From NCBI GenBank assembly GCA_024364805.1, contig CM044495.1, positions 108,968,864 through 109,026,260 on the forward strand: a DNA stretch of 57,397 nt, in the 5' to 3' direction. Under the pieces are notes generated by a model. That model searched no databases and was not told the DNA's origin. It saw nothing but the letters and a program-made list of their open reading frames with translations. This DNA comes from Euprymna scolopes (taxonomy: Eukaryota; Mollusca; Cephalopoda; Sepiida; Sepiolidae). Made by a program: the position numbers and the translations under genes. Shown here piece by piece: positions 23,225-34,345 of the stretch (positions are counted from its first letter, which is position 1; each line of letters begins with the position of its first letter).

Positions 23225-24010
23225 ATTATATAAAAGAACCGTTTGTGTCTGTGTGTGAGTTCGTTTCCAATGGGGTTGAAAATATTTGGACCGATTTTTA
23301 TTTAATTTTAAACCAGACCATTTTATGTGCTCGGCAGTGTTCTTGGATAATTTCTTTATCGGAATATCTTGGAAAAGTATCGTTAATCGGAAATCGAAAT
23401 AATTTGATGAAGGAACAGATGCTTTTGGACAAATGTTAACGCCTTACACAGCCTACCATCACAGATGCATTTCAGAAACTTTATCACAACACAATCTAAA
23501 ATACATGACATATAAAATCAACACTATTCTCTTCGATAATGCAGGCGCACTTTTAAAATCAATGTTTATGTTTTAAGCAAAACTGCACTTTAATACTTTA
23601 CATTTTCATTCTAAACTAAAAGTCCAACGATTATCACCGAAAAAGCAGTAAAATCATCTATTTGAAATCAAAATTGGCTTCATTTATATGAGGTCGGGTT
23701 CGAAACAACTGTTTATATTTAGAGCACAATTGAAACATAATAATTGACTTTTGAACTTTTGACTTTAACTCAAGAAATTATATATTAAAATAATTTTAAA
23801 CGTCAACAGTATGTTCTAAACAGTGCAATGCAAATTTACTGTACTGTAGTCTTTATAAGGAGACATATGCATCTTTTTTTCGGTGCACATTTTCCCACCC
23901 CGAATAGATAATAAATTGACTTGCTTGAAAAATAGACGATTTTACCGATTTCCACATCAATAAAACTATGATTGTGCGAAACTTTCGTTGATCATCAATA
24001 AAGTCTTGGC
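23225..24010 (+). repeat. dispersed repeat R2, copy A
   Basis: Collinear with 40462-41060 in the same orientation. Shared blocks in order: TTTGTGT.TG.(A)TGTGTG; ACCGATTTTTA.T.AA.TTTAA; GTTAACGC..TTA.ACA.CCTA; CAGTGCAATG; GGTGCAC (copy A) against AGTGCAC (copy B); TAGA(C/T)..ATAATTAAT-like sequence; and AG.CGATTTTA. The head, a GTGTGT run followed by ACCGATTTTTAT, resembles sequence often found near the start of Helitron-like and other interspersed repeats in invertebrates, but no Helitron terminus (TC..CTRR hairpin) was found. The 64-codon frame at 23245-23439 is not evidently a gene. The end is approximate. Confidence 0.65.
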
Positions 24011-25649
24011 AACGTCGGGTTTACATGTTAGTATGTATGAAAACCTAAACCCTTTCTTGAATACATAATATCAATATAGTTATCTATATAATTACAAAAC
24101 CACGAAACCGTTAGCGATTAAAGCAACACACTAGTTTTAGTAGTTTCTAGCGAACTTTGTGAATCGATCTACGGTACGCTGTTGGAGTTGAGACTTTTTT
24201 TTATTTTTCCTAATTGAATACTTATTATTTGCGTTAGTCATTTCAAAACCACTACAAACAAGGCCAAGTTTCAATAATGAGAATTCGTATCTCCATTTTT
24301 TACAACGTGAGGATTAACATAAAGTTGAATAAATGTCTCACTTCTCAATACTTTATGACAAATTCCGATGTGATCCCTTTGAAACGTAGAAAACTTCAGA
24401 GTATTTACATGGGAGTTACGCTAATCAAATATGATCGGATGTATACATGATCAATTGAAAATAAGACAAAAATTTATTGCTGACATGATTTTTCGCGGCA
24501 ATTTATCACATCCTATAGGTGTAATCCTTTAGAGTGTGGACGGAGTAGCGAATCTAGAAAATGAATAGTAACGAAGTCATCGGAAAAGTGTGCCTTTAAA
24601 AGTTTTATGAAACCTTAAAGCATAACATCATTCAATCAGTTCTAAGTTAAACTATAATCGATAGATTTATGAGAAGATGTGATATTTCATGTTCACAAAC
24701 AAACAAATATTACACGGATAACATGAGTTTTTCTGAGGTAAATATTAGAAACATTCTGGAAAGTAAAAATCAAAGAATTTAAATATCTATATTACATTTA
24801 AGCTAAATTATCTTTAGAGGGATTTGTGGAAAATCTTTGAGATTTCTGCTTCTATTTTCCCAATTGCATATTAAGGTTTTAGAATCTGAAACTTAAGTAC
24901 GTGTAATTCATAGACTTATGTTTCGTCTTTATTCGATTGTACAAATTTACGGATTATTTCGACTCTTTTCTAATTTGATTGTTGTTAACTTACCGTGTAA
25001 GTCGATGCAAGCTCCAACCTTGTTATGTGTGTATTGTTGAATTCGGGGATCTACAAGCACATTTCAAATGGAAGCCTTAATTTAATGCACGGGGATCGCA
25101 TACTATCGTGTCGTAAATCATAGGTCAGTAGCATTCCTAATTTGTAATTGTATTTTGAGTCAAATTCACAAAAATATACTTCAAAGTTCGGAGTACAGAG
25201 AGTTCCCTTGTATTAAAATGATTCACGCGGTACATTTTATGTGTGTTCGAATTCTATGTCTAAAGAAGCTGCTATTAATGTACACACACGTGGAGATCTT
25301 GATAAAATAAGAAGTTTAGTAAGTATTACTGATATCTAATATCCGCAATCAGAAATACGGACTTTTGAATCTACATAGAACACAATAGACCAATAAGCGC
25401 AAATGAATAACGCCGAACGTTTATATCAGGGAATTATTGGAAAAATACAATGAGAAAGTTTACATAAGTTTAAAATGACATCGTTTTCAAAATCGCTTGT
25501 CCAGAATGTTACAAATAAGAGCGATCAAAATATAGATGGTAAAAAATATCTGCTGTTTATCTTTCCATCAATGTTATTTGGCAAGTTTTTTTAATATTTT
25601 AAAGTGGCATACATAAATCGATGAACAGATCTTATGAAACAACTAAGAC
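24011..25649. other. AT-rich DNA, no gene seen
   Basis: No frames above 60 codons, no recognised repeats or RNA genes. Confidence 0.55.
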
Positions 25650-26320
25650 TCTTATTAGACGCTATACTACGTAGCAAGGGATAAACTAATCGAGATGTTC
25701 TTCGAGATCAATACAAAGGAAAATATTTTGGCAGGAAACGATGTTCATTATAGAATGAGAATTGCACATTTATTGACCAAATTGGTTGAAACAGGAAGTA
25801 TGGTCGATGATTACAAATCGCACGGTCGTCGATATCATTCTACATGATTTCTGAAATATAAAGATCTGACGTGCACGGTTAAAGAGTCAATCAGATCATA
25901 GATGAGAATTTCCAGCATAATGTCTGAAAAAATAAATACAACGGCTCTCCAAATAACTTAGCATATTAGGGATCCTTCATAATAACCTGAGCCATCACCT
26001 TATTAATGTAGAATTTGCAGAGTCAAACAGATGAATATAAAGCGGAATGATAAAGATTTTGGAAATATTACCAATCAGTGAACTGAAACTAATCCTGGCG
26101 TATAAGATTGCATTTTTTTATTTACAAAACTCATTGTGGCAGATAACATACACCAGTTAGAGTTTGTTTCCTGCTTAAAAATAGAACAGAGTGATTAAAC
26201 ATGTCGCATTCTAGATGGATATCGAGTGTTGCATCGGACGAAATAGAATCATCGGGCACTACTTGTTGCAGGAACAGAGTGAGAATATAATGATTGTTTA
26301 AAAAGGCTATTATATTGCAC
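25650..26320 (+). pseudogene. Tc1/mariner-superfamily transposase fossil
   Basis: Collinear traces of a transposase appear in shifting frames on the plus strand. First is an HTH linker-like block, LLTKLVETGSMVDDYKSHGR (about 25770-25825), matching the FxETGSVxDxxRSGR pattern. Then VKESIR (about 25880), RNDKDFG (about 26045), and sequence resembling the NKQNCRxW region as YKTHCGR (about 26125). Last is RNRIIGHYLLQEQSENIM (about 26240-26292), corresponding to the GIIGPYFFxxExGxAV segment that precedes the second Asp. The first Asp block is not readable and nothing after the GIIGPYFF block is recognised. Many stops and frame changes; strongly decayed. Superfamily assignment is moderately secure, the lineage is not. 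Confidence 0.55.
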
Positions 26321-28770
26321 GTACTGTTAGATAAAAGCCGGATAGAATCAGTTATATATTTCTCTATTTATCTATATATATCCATCTATCCATCTATATA
26401 ATTCTTTATATATCTAGCGGAATATAAAAAGGATAATTTAAATTCTAGCATATTTAGACAGGTGTCAGATTTTGTTGAACGGTCAGGTACCGGAATTATT
26501 CTATCAGGGACGGGCGTGACGTGTCATGTTCTACGTTTGAGTAAGCTGGGTTAAGCTAAGTTGAATTTCATTCTGGGCGTCGAACGAGACAAATGGGTTA
26601 AGGAGGTCTTCACATTAGGGAGGTGACGGTATTAAATAGAGAACCTAGAAGCGTATGATCGTCGGCCACTCCATTTCTTATGACAGGATGCCTGGAAGTG
26701 AATATAACATATAAGAACACAGATCGTCTTGAGTCCAGGTGCTGAAGCGTCATCGTTACAGCGGATAAAGCTTCCCACAGAGAGGTTGGCGAATCTTCTA
26801 GAAGCGGCTAGCAGAAGACAGTTATATCGGCAAATGTATGAGTATTATAAGGGGAAACTCATGTACCTACAATACTAAGTGAGTCCCGAGACGTTAAGAT
26901 AGACATTAAGGGCACGAGCACACCAGTCTCGAATATAACGTACATAGATACATATCTTTGGCCCGATAATTATAAGAATATATAATAGTATTATTTAGAT
27001 AATAACAACGAAACTTACATCGAATTAGTATATGCAATGCAACATAGGTCGATTCCGTGCCCACACAATATATAACGAATTGGTCGCCGTGACATTCTGT
27101 GACTTCATATCGCAGATAAAAAAAAAAAAACACCTGGTTACGATGAGAAAAAAACGTAGACATAAATAAATCGCGGTCGCATTCTAAACAAAGACACAAA
27201 GAAGAAAATAGACAACGGTAATAAAAAAATCTATAATGAAAAAAAAACAACAACAAGAAAAACTAAGGAAGAAATGAAAAAATATGTGAAATCGATACAA
27301 CGAAAGAAAAAGAAAGAATACGAGAATCGCAAAAGAACAGAAACAATAAAGAAAACAATAAAACTTAAATATTGACAAAATGCGTTTTCTTCTTTGTGTT
27401 GTCTGAGAGAGATGCAAATGTGTTTTTTTCTGTTGTTATTATGCTTCCAAGAAGAATTAAATTGTTTAAATAGATTTAAATTATTAATTCTTATCTTTTC
27501 TGATAACGTTATTATTCTTCCAATGTTGAGATCACATGGACAGAAAAAGAAGGCTGAACACGAAGCGTAAGAAAAAATAAACGACACAGATAAATAATCG
27601 CCGGGCGAAACGACTGCAATGCGGTGTTTGTCTGTGGATTGTATATGTGTGTTTGGGTCTGCACGCGCGAGCCTAACTGGGGTAAGCAACATTGTTTTTT
27701 TATATGACCGTGGCACTTTTAAGGGGGAAATTCTTATTAAGCTGTTCCTGCCTTTTTAAAAATGTTTTATTTTATTTTATGATGGTATTTAAAAAATGTA
27801 AATTCTCGTTGCTGAATGTTTAAAATGGTTTATTTTTTTAACGATTTTTTTGAAGGGGGCACTAAGCAGAAAAGATTAGAAAAATAGGAATTTATACGAA
27901 TTGGTTTAGATTGTTTGAGGTCGCGGGAAAAATTCCGTTTATTTGGAGTTGAATCATACTGCCGTATTTTCTGGCAAAACTGTGGAAAACGAAGTTGTTT
28001 TCTAGATATATATCGTACTATGCAGAACAGTTTATGTGTTTTGTAGTGTGCTTCGTGCACAACAAATAACGGTGAATGTTTGTGACGTAGAAATCTTGTA
28101 AAACACATAACTGTGGAGTTTTATTATTTAAAACTCTTTATTCCTTGCGAAAGGAGTGTTTGTTAAATTATTGTATGCCACATCTTTTTTGAATTATACT
28201 GGTTTTGTATATAAAAGGCAGTATAAAACTTTCGCACAATTTTGTACAATATTTTTGTTATCGTTTTGCATTTTACTGTTATCGCAGACTAGAGCAAGTT
28301 GAATGTTGTTGATTTGTGTCGTAGTTATTTTTAATTAATTTTAATAATTTAAGTAAAAAAAATAAGAAGAAACATTTTAGCACACACCAGGAAAGGAAAT
28401 AGACCGAAAAATTAAACAAAGGGCAGATTACCAGGTAAGTAGAGACAGGCTGTACCAGTTTATCCTAAGTTTTGGAAGGGTTAGATTTCAGTCGGTGTGT
28501 ATTCTAGATTTGGCAAGTCTCGTATATATTATTTTTGTTTTGTTTGTTGCTTTTCGTAAAAATATTTTTCTCCGATTTAGTGTAAAGTCGGCGACAGGCT
28601 TAAGAAACATGATATCGTTATGGTATAAGGAAAATCCATCATCTCCAAAGAGTGATGAACTTTACGAAAGCGTGTTATAGCTGTGACGGGAAATTGTCGA
28701 GATCTTCGCATGACCTTAATATGCAAGATAGTGTCACACCTTCGGTCTTCGGACGTTTGTACTAGTTAAT
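26321..28770. other. mixed sequence, no gene recognised
   Basis: 26355-26415 is a degenerate TATC/CATC simple repeat. 26460-26900 is less AT-rich with no frame. 26906-27716 carries overlapping minus-strand frames of 77-161 codons, rich in Phe, Ser and Cys, that follow A-rich plus-strand tracts. They look compositional, though a lost gene cannot be excluded. 27720-28770 is AT-rich, with one 61-codon plus frame (28495-28680) of unknown nature. Confidence 0.4.
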
Positions 28771-28930
28771 TGTTGGGGATAAATTATTACCCCAACGTTA
28801 TGCGTGGACAACCACGATTGCACTCGGCCATTGTGTTGCAAGCACTCACGAGTGAGAAAGATGGAGAATAAATGTGGCCGACACGAGCGACATTTTAACC
28901 GATTCAGGTTGTTCTCTAATACCTGGTTAG
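28771..28930 (+). mobile_element. possible LTR fragment (fossil)
   Basis: Starts TGTTGGGG..CCCCAAC, a TG-initial inverted-repeat start seen in some retroelement LTRs. It is less AT-rich than its surroundings and has an AATAAA signal near 28867. No matching second LTR or target duplication was recognised, and the 3' limit is uncertain. Treated as an old, broken remnant. Confidence 0.25.
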
Positions 28931-29987
28931 GATTTTATGAATTGTATATAGCCAGATTTCCCTGATTTTTTGCCTCAATAGCACGACCAAACTTCAAAAT
29001 TGCCGAATGCAAATATAGTTAATGCATGGAAATTTGTATTTTTAATAACTTTATATTTTTTTTTAATTTTCGAAGATAAATGTATGTTATCTTTGACCAA
29101 TCTGAAACACACACAATTGTTTGTAAGATAGTGCTACTAATCAGCTAACTTTTTGTCTGCATTCAAGGCTTTAATTGCAAAAGTCAAAAGTTTTATCCAC
29201 ATATATGTTAGAGAGAATTACTGAGCATTAACAAGGGCGACGACCTCATCATACACTTAGAAAACATAGTACTTTGTTAATACCATTTGAAATTAAGCGA
29301 AGTTTTTCGACGTTAACAAAAAACATCCAAGTAGTAGAGAGCTAGAAAAATAATAAGAGTATTTCAAGAGGAAATATGCAAACACAACTTCATTAATCGT
29401 TATGAAATTAAAACTGATATTGAGAGTTCTTAAATTAATCTAAATAGATATACGTTAGCAGAACACTATATAGTACAGGTTCAGTTAAAGATCGTCAAAA
29501 ATGTATTTACTTAAAACCAAGCAGGGCAAAGACCAATTACTTTTGTTCAATCTCATAAAAAAAGGTAAACAGTTATCGAAAAATGCAATTTTCTTGGTGT
29601 TGTGTCTGTATCAATAACAACACGAACGTAGAAAAAAGTAATACAAATATATTAAGACGAAAATATAATGAATATTTACAAAGGTGCAGTTGTACTGCAG
29701 TTGGAAGATTGTCCGGCAGAGGGCGTGTTAAAGTCAATCTTGGAGCAACCGGCACATGCGTCTTGCCTATCCGGCGTTCGAACACAGCTCTCTGGTCTTG
29801 CTGACTTGATACCTTTATCTATATCTTGTTCACCCACTTATGCTAATTAGTGGGCGTCTCCACAACACTTGGATAGAAACGAAAGTTGACATTTTCGGAA
29901 AGAAACTCAGCTGCAAGAGCATGAGTTGAAATGGGCACAACCATAAACAAGTAAAATAATTTTCTTCTGCTGTCTTTAGGGATAGCT
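28931..29987. other. AT-rich DNA; complex patch 29685-29880
   Basis: The patch at 29685-29880 is GC-richer and has frames on both strands (29573-29785 minus, 29583-29804 plus) with no recognised domain. Possibly part of an unidentified repeat. Confidence 0.4.
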
Positions 29988-30007
29988 CTCTCCCTCTCTC
30001 TCTCTCT

Positions 30008-30058
<51 letters not shown>
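29988..30058. repeat. (TC)n-(TA)n compound microsatellite
   Basis: CTCTCT repeats then pure TA. On the minus strand this is the same (TA)n-(GA)n order as at 12.5 and 13.7 kb. Confidence 0.95.
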
Positions 30059-30061
<3 letters not shown>

Positions 30062-30870
30062 GCGTTCGTGCGTGTGTTTGTCTGTGTATACAAATCCCCC
30101 AATGTTCAAAGAAATATAAAGGCGATATGTGTGTACATCTCTCCTGGCCAAGAAATATTATGCCCATGATAGGGTACTTCTGTCAAAGGAGGCATTATGT
30201 TTAATGCGTAATTTCTTTATATAGAATTCTTCAAACGACATCTACATTGATTGTGTTACGGTCATTTGCATATCACATTAAATTAAATCTATTTAAATAA
30301 TTAGCACGACGATATTACTTATTCGATATAATAGCCTCGTTTCAACTGTATTATTTAAAAATATAATCTAAAATTTAATTATTTAGTTAATGTGTATTTC
30401 TAATTATATTTGATTTAACTAATTTTATCTTATACCTTACAGCGTTTACTTTTCAAACCAGAACACGAAAGAGGAATTACTGATAGTTTAATCCTTTATT
30501 ATATTTATTTTTAATTCAGATGAAATTTTTTTCGCATATTCCTAATTTTTAGTAACCTTTTGTTATTTGTTACTAGACTACGCGTGATCCGTTAGGTCAT
30601 TATGTTAAAATAGCTATGGAATTAATGTATGAACGTGACGTAAAGAAAATAGGTTTGTGACATAACAGACACATTCATATGAAAGTATATTAAAATGAAA
30701 AAAAGAATATAGATAGATTTCTATGAGTCGTTCCGTTTATTATGATTTATTTTTGAAAAAAAACTTACAGCTATCGAATTATAAGTGGTTTGACATACTT
30801 ATATGAAAATCTGCACTGCACAGCTACCATAATACTTGAAGTCAAATTTAAATTATGATATATCTTTTCA
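30059..30870. other. AT-rich DNA, no gene seen
   Basis: Nothing recognised apart from AT-rich sequence. Confidence 0.55.
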
Positions 30871-31160
30871 TTTAAATGCGAAAAAAACAATTGGGACGCT
30901 GCAAACGTACACAGTAAAACAATACGTTTTATGGTCGCGTAAATCGCCGTTGTAAAATGCTTTTATGATAGTCAACAGGGTTAAAGTAGATTTATTTGTA
31001 AGAACATTTCGTTATAATTACTTAAAGTAAACACGAAAATGAACGATGTAAAAAAGGAAGAAAGTATCAACAATATTTAATTTGGATAATTTAAACGCGA
31101 AAAAAAACATTGTGACGCTGAAAACATGCACAGTAAACTAGTACGCTTTATTGTCGCGTT
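30871..31160 (+). repeat. ~70-bp direct repeat, ~220 bp apart
   Basis: 30871-30940 and 31090-31160 share TTTAAA.GCGAAAAAAA, then GACGCTG.AAAC, then CACAGTAAA, then TACG.TTTAT, then GTCGCGT, with scattered substitutions. Old local duplication. Confidence 0.7.
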
Positions 31161-31939
31161 GTTTATTTAGTATAATCTATATCGTATATATGATACAGGT
31201 CGATGATTATACGTATTATTTGTAATCGCGCTTTGTGTTTGCTTCCCATATTTTGGAGTTTTTTTATTCAATAAATTTAAGATATTCGCTTTTCTAAGGA
31301 CGTCCGTTTTCTCGAAGGAAACCAGTCCAACGATGTGTGTGTTTTTTTTGTTTACACTGCTATGAATTTATTTGTATGTACGTATGCGCAACCGGAAGTT
31401 GTAAAGCGGATGTTGGCTTACAACACCTTTTACAAGGTCACTAGGGTTTTAAAATTATATAAATTGTTGTGTTATCCGTTCCTGTAGTGCATTTATTAGT
31501 TTTCTTTGGTCATGTAAACTATAAGTACGCCGATATAATTCATAAGTTGTTTTGTGAAAACTTCTTCTCCAGAATACATCATTTTTCCTTATTTTCAACG
31601 CCGATGCCCGGGGGAAAGGGCGTATGGTGTAAGAGAAAAAGTAACTAAAACTAATTTTCTCATTTACTGGTATCCCCACGGGGGCAGATTTAGTCAGACG
31701 CAGGGCCAATTTTCCATGTAAGCAACATCCATCATCACATATATTAGCTGCTTCTTTGTGTTTGTTTATACAATTTAATCGGTAATGCTACGGATTTATT
31801 ATAATAATTATACCGAAGCAAGTGTGTTTAATTGCCTGGAAAACAGATTTTCTTTAAAATTTATTTAATATCTTAAATTAAATATGGTCACTTTTTACAA
31901 CGTGACCCAGCGTCGCTTAACTCCTAAAAAATAAGACCT
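31161..31939. other. AT-rich DNA, no gene seen
   Basis: An 84-codon minus frame at 31455-31709 has mixed composition but no recognised motif. Confidence 0.45.
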
Positions 31940-32400
31940 AATTGTGGGGGGGCCTAATAAGTTTAAACAGTCTTTATAAATAATATGAAAGAAGACATTT
32001 AAAAAAAAAGCAAAATAATATTTTTTCGTAGGGCATCACTTTTCTATATAAATTTAACGTAAAATGTGCACCCACTTTTGGCCACAAGCGTTCAATGAGA
32101 CATGCCATCTCTAGAATTTATTCAATTTTGGTGATCGAGAGGGGGTAAACAAAAATAACAAATATAATTTTTGGGTTTTTTTCGGTGGTGGGGGCGGTAA
32201 TTATACTTTAAACATAAAATAACGATAAATTTAATTATTTTATGAGATAATTTTGTACTTCCAACTAACAATTTTATAAACAAAATGAACCCCAAAATAT
32301 GACAAATTCATTTTTTTGGGGGGGCGAGGTTACATTAGAAATATAAAATGAAGAAAACATTCATTAAATGGTCTTTGGAATTAATTTTTGGTAGATTATT
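31940..32400. repeat. degenerate G-run repeat units
   Basis: Three G runs (about 31946, 32190 and 32323), the last two preceded by T runs, are each followed by an AT-rich stretch of partly similar wording (ATAATATGAA, AACATAAAAT, AATATAAAATGA). Possibly a strongly diverged tandem array; weakly supported. Confidence 0.35.
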
Positions 32401-33229
32401 TTTCGATCGCACGGTCATTCGCAGCTATTTTTACTGAAAAAAAGTTGAATGATTTATTATTATTTATTTTTTTGTTGGAGTTTTTTTTCCGGTGCTCAAT
32501 ATCTGGAGAATAGTTTCTTCTCTTTGTAGCCTTTCTGGCGAAATACCTTGTGGAAAGGGTATCATGTACTCCTTTTTTTTTTGGACGATTACATTATATG
32601 TTTTATCCGTTCTTTTATATTTTGTGGGAGTATCCACGTTGCCCATGATGAAACTGATAAGTATAGAGGTGTGTTTCAAACGGAAATTCATGTCAACCAA
32701 TGCTAGTTAAGATATATGAGACTTTTCTTCTAAAGGCACCGGTGAATTACAGGTAAAATGAATGGCCCCTTGAGCGGCGAGATTTTAGCGGGGAACCTTC
32801 ATAAATTTGCAACTCCTTTATTACATGGCCAAAATTACGTTCTTCAATATGACACTGCTTTCAGGCGTACAGAAAAACTTAGAAAGAAAGATTTTTAATG
32901 ATATCAGTAGTCATAATTGCTGACGTAAGTCTCGTCATGTTAATCTAATTAGGAATGTTAGCATGTTTTGAAGGTTAAATATCATGAGGTAAATAAAAAA
33001 ATAACAAGCAATAAACGGAATTATGTAAGGACAAATAAGGTATTCTAACGATAAATCAGCGTGAAAACTTGTGCCAAACTATAGACTGCGATATGAAGCA
33101 ATATAATAAAACAGACGCTAGAAAATATTAAATTGATTTATCTAATATTTTATGTAATAAATTTAATACAGACACAATGGTCTCAACGATTAGTTTTGAA
33201 TTTTCCTGCGTAACTGAATACATACATTT

Positions 33230-33233
<4 letters not shown>
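32401..33233. other. AT-rich DNA, no gene seen
   Basis: Overlapping ~75-codon frames at 32464-32710 on both strands show no motif. Confidence 0.5.
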
Positions 33234-33302
<69 letters not shown>

Positions 33303-33312
33303 CCGCACCCCC

Positions 33313-33394
<82 letters not shown>
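33234..33394. repeat. palindromic (CA)n-(TA)n-(TG)n array
   Basis: CA repeats 33234-33295, a short C-rich spacer, TA repeats 33316-33353, then TG repeats to 33393. The CA and TG arms are complementary, so the whole can fold back on itself. Confidence 0.95.
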
Positions 33395-33396
<2 letters not shown>

Positions 33397-33468
33397 CGTG
33401 CATTTATGAATATGTATTGAAATTATGATACAAATAATCATACAACTTTGTAACTTTGCGATTTAATT

Positions 33469-33471
<3 letters not shown>

Positions 33472-33544
<73 letters not shown>
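33472..33544. repeat. (TA)n microsatellite
   Basis: About 36 TA dinucleotides, starting 78 bp after the preceding array. Confidence 0.97.
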
Positions 33545-33549
<5 letters not shown>

Positions 33550-34175
33550 CATATGTGTGTGCTACTGAGCTTTGTAAACGTCATATATTTCATCGTTCAC
33601 ATTCGGTCCTATTAAAGATGACATTAATTGCATTTTACAATGAGGAAATCGTTTTTTTTTTCTTGCAAAAATTATATTCCTAGTAATTAACTATTGAGAT
33701 GTGTCTCCGACTACAGATAGACAAGATAATTATTATATTTCAGAGGTTTAATAAAGGTACTTTTTGAATATATAATCGGTGTTATTAGTAAACCCGTCTA
33801 ACTTTGAATATTCGAGAGAAAATAATGATCATTTGATATCAAGTCATTGAATAACAATACTAGCAAGAGATGTCATAATAGGGTTACTTCAGACTCAAAT
33901 CATAGTTTCTGTTTTAATTGCTGAATTTAACCGGTATTTTGTACGAATTTCCAGTGTAATAGAAAACAAAAGTTAATATCCATGTAAATATAAATACAAA
34001 AAATACATCCTTCGCATTTTTAAAAAATCCTTATTTTCGAAAGGGAATAATCTATATGTAACGAAAAAAAAACATAGCATGATACACTATTTCCTAAAAA
34101 TAAATGGTTCAAAATAGTATTTGAAAAACATTCGTTTTTAAAAGAATTCATCCACGCATCGTTTAATCATCCAAG
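33545..34175. other. AT-rich DNA, no gene seen
   Basis: No element recognised. Confidence 0.55.
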
Positions 34176-34345
34176 CGGTATTTTACTTTCATAGCTACAA
34201 CAGACATCTTATCTTTTACCTTTTCAGTCGAACCGCTTCCGGATCTGCTTTCACTTTTTGCCCACCCCAAACTTGTTCGCTGCTTCAGTAGACAATGTCT
34301 TGCTTGCTTGCGCTTTCGCATCCAATATGGTATAGCTTTGAAAGC
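34176..34345 (-). pseudogene. possible HTH fragment of a pogo/Tigger-type transposase
   Basis: The minus strand reads MDSFQSYTILDAKAQASK followed by TLSTEAANKFGVGKK, then a stop, then KQIRKRFD. The AA.KFGV.KK..R.WRK pattern is typical of the N-terminal DNA-binding domain of pogo/Tigger transposases and CENP-B relatives. No CENP-B box or DDE domain is visible nearby. The fragment is short, so the call is tentative. A different minus frame over the same DNA (34163-34372) is open for 69 codons but less family-like. Confidence 0.35.

Noticed and set aside
27231-27716. 161-codon minus-strand frame and its overlapping neighbours
   Set aside because: Low-complexity Phe/Ser/Cys composition caused by A-rich plus-strand DNA; no domain recognised.
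29740-29800. CGTTCGAAC word suggesting a tRNA or SINE
   Set aside because: No cloverleaf or A box could be drawn around it.
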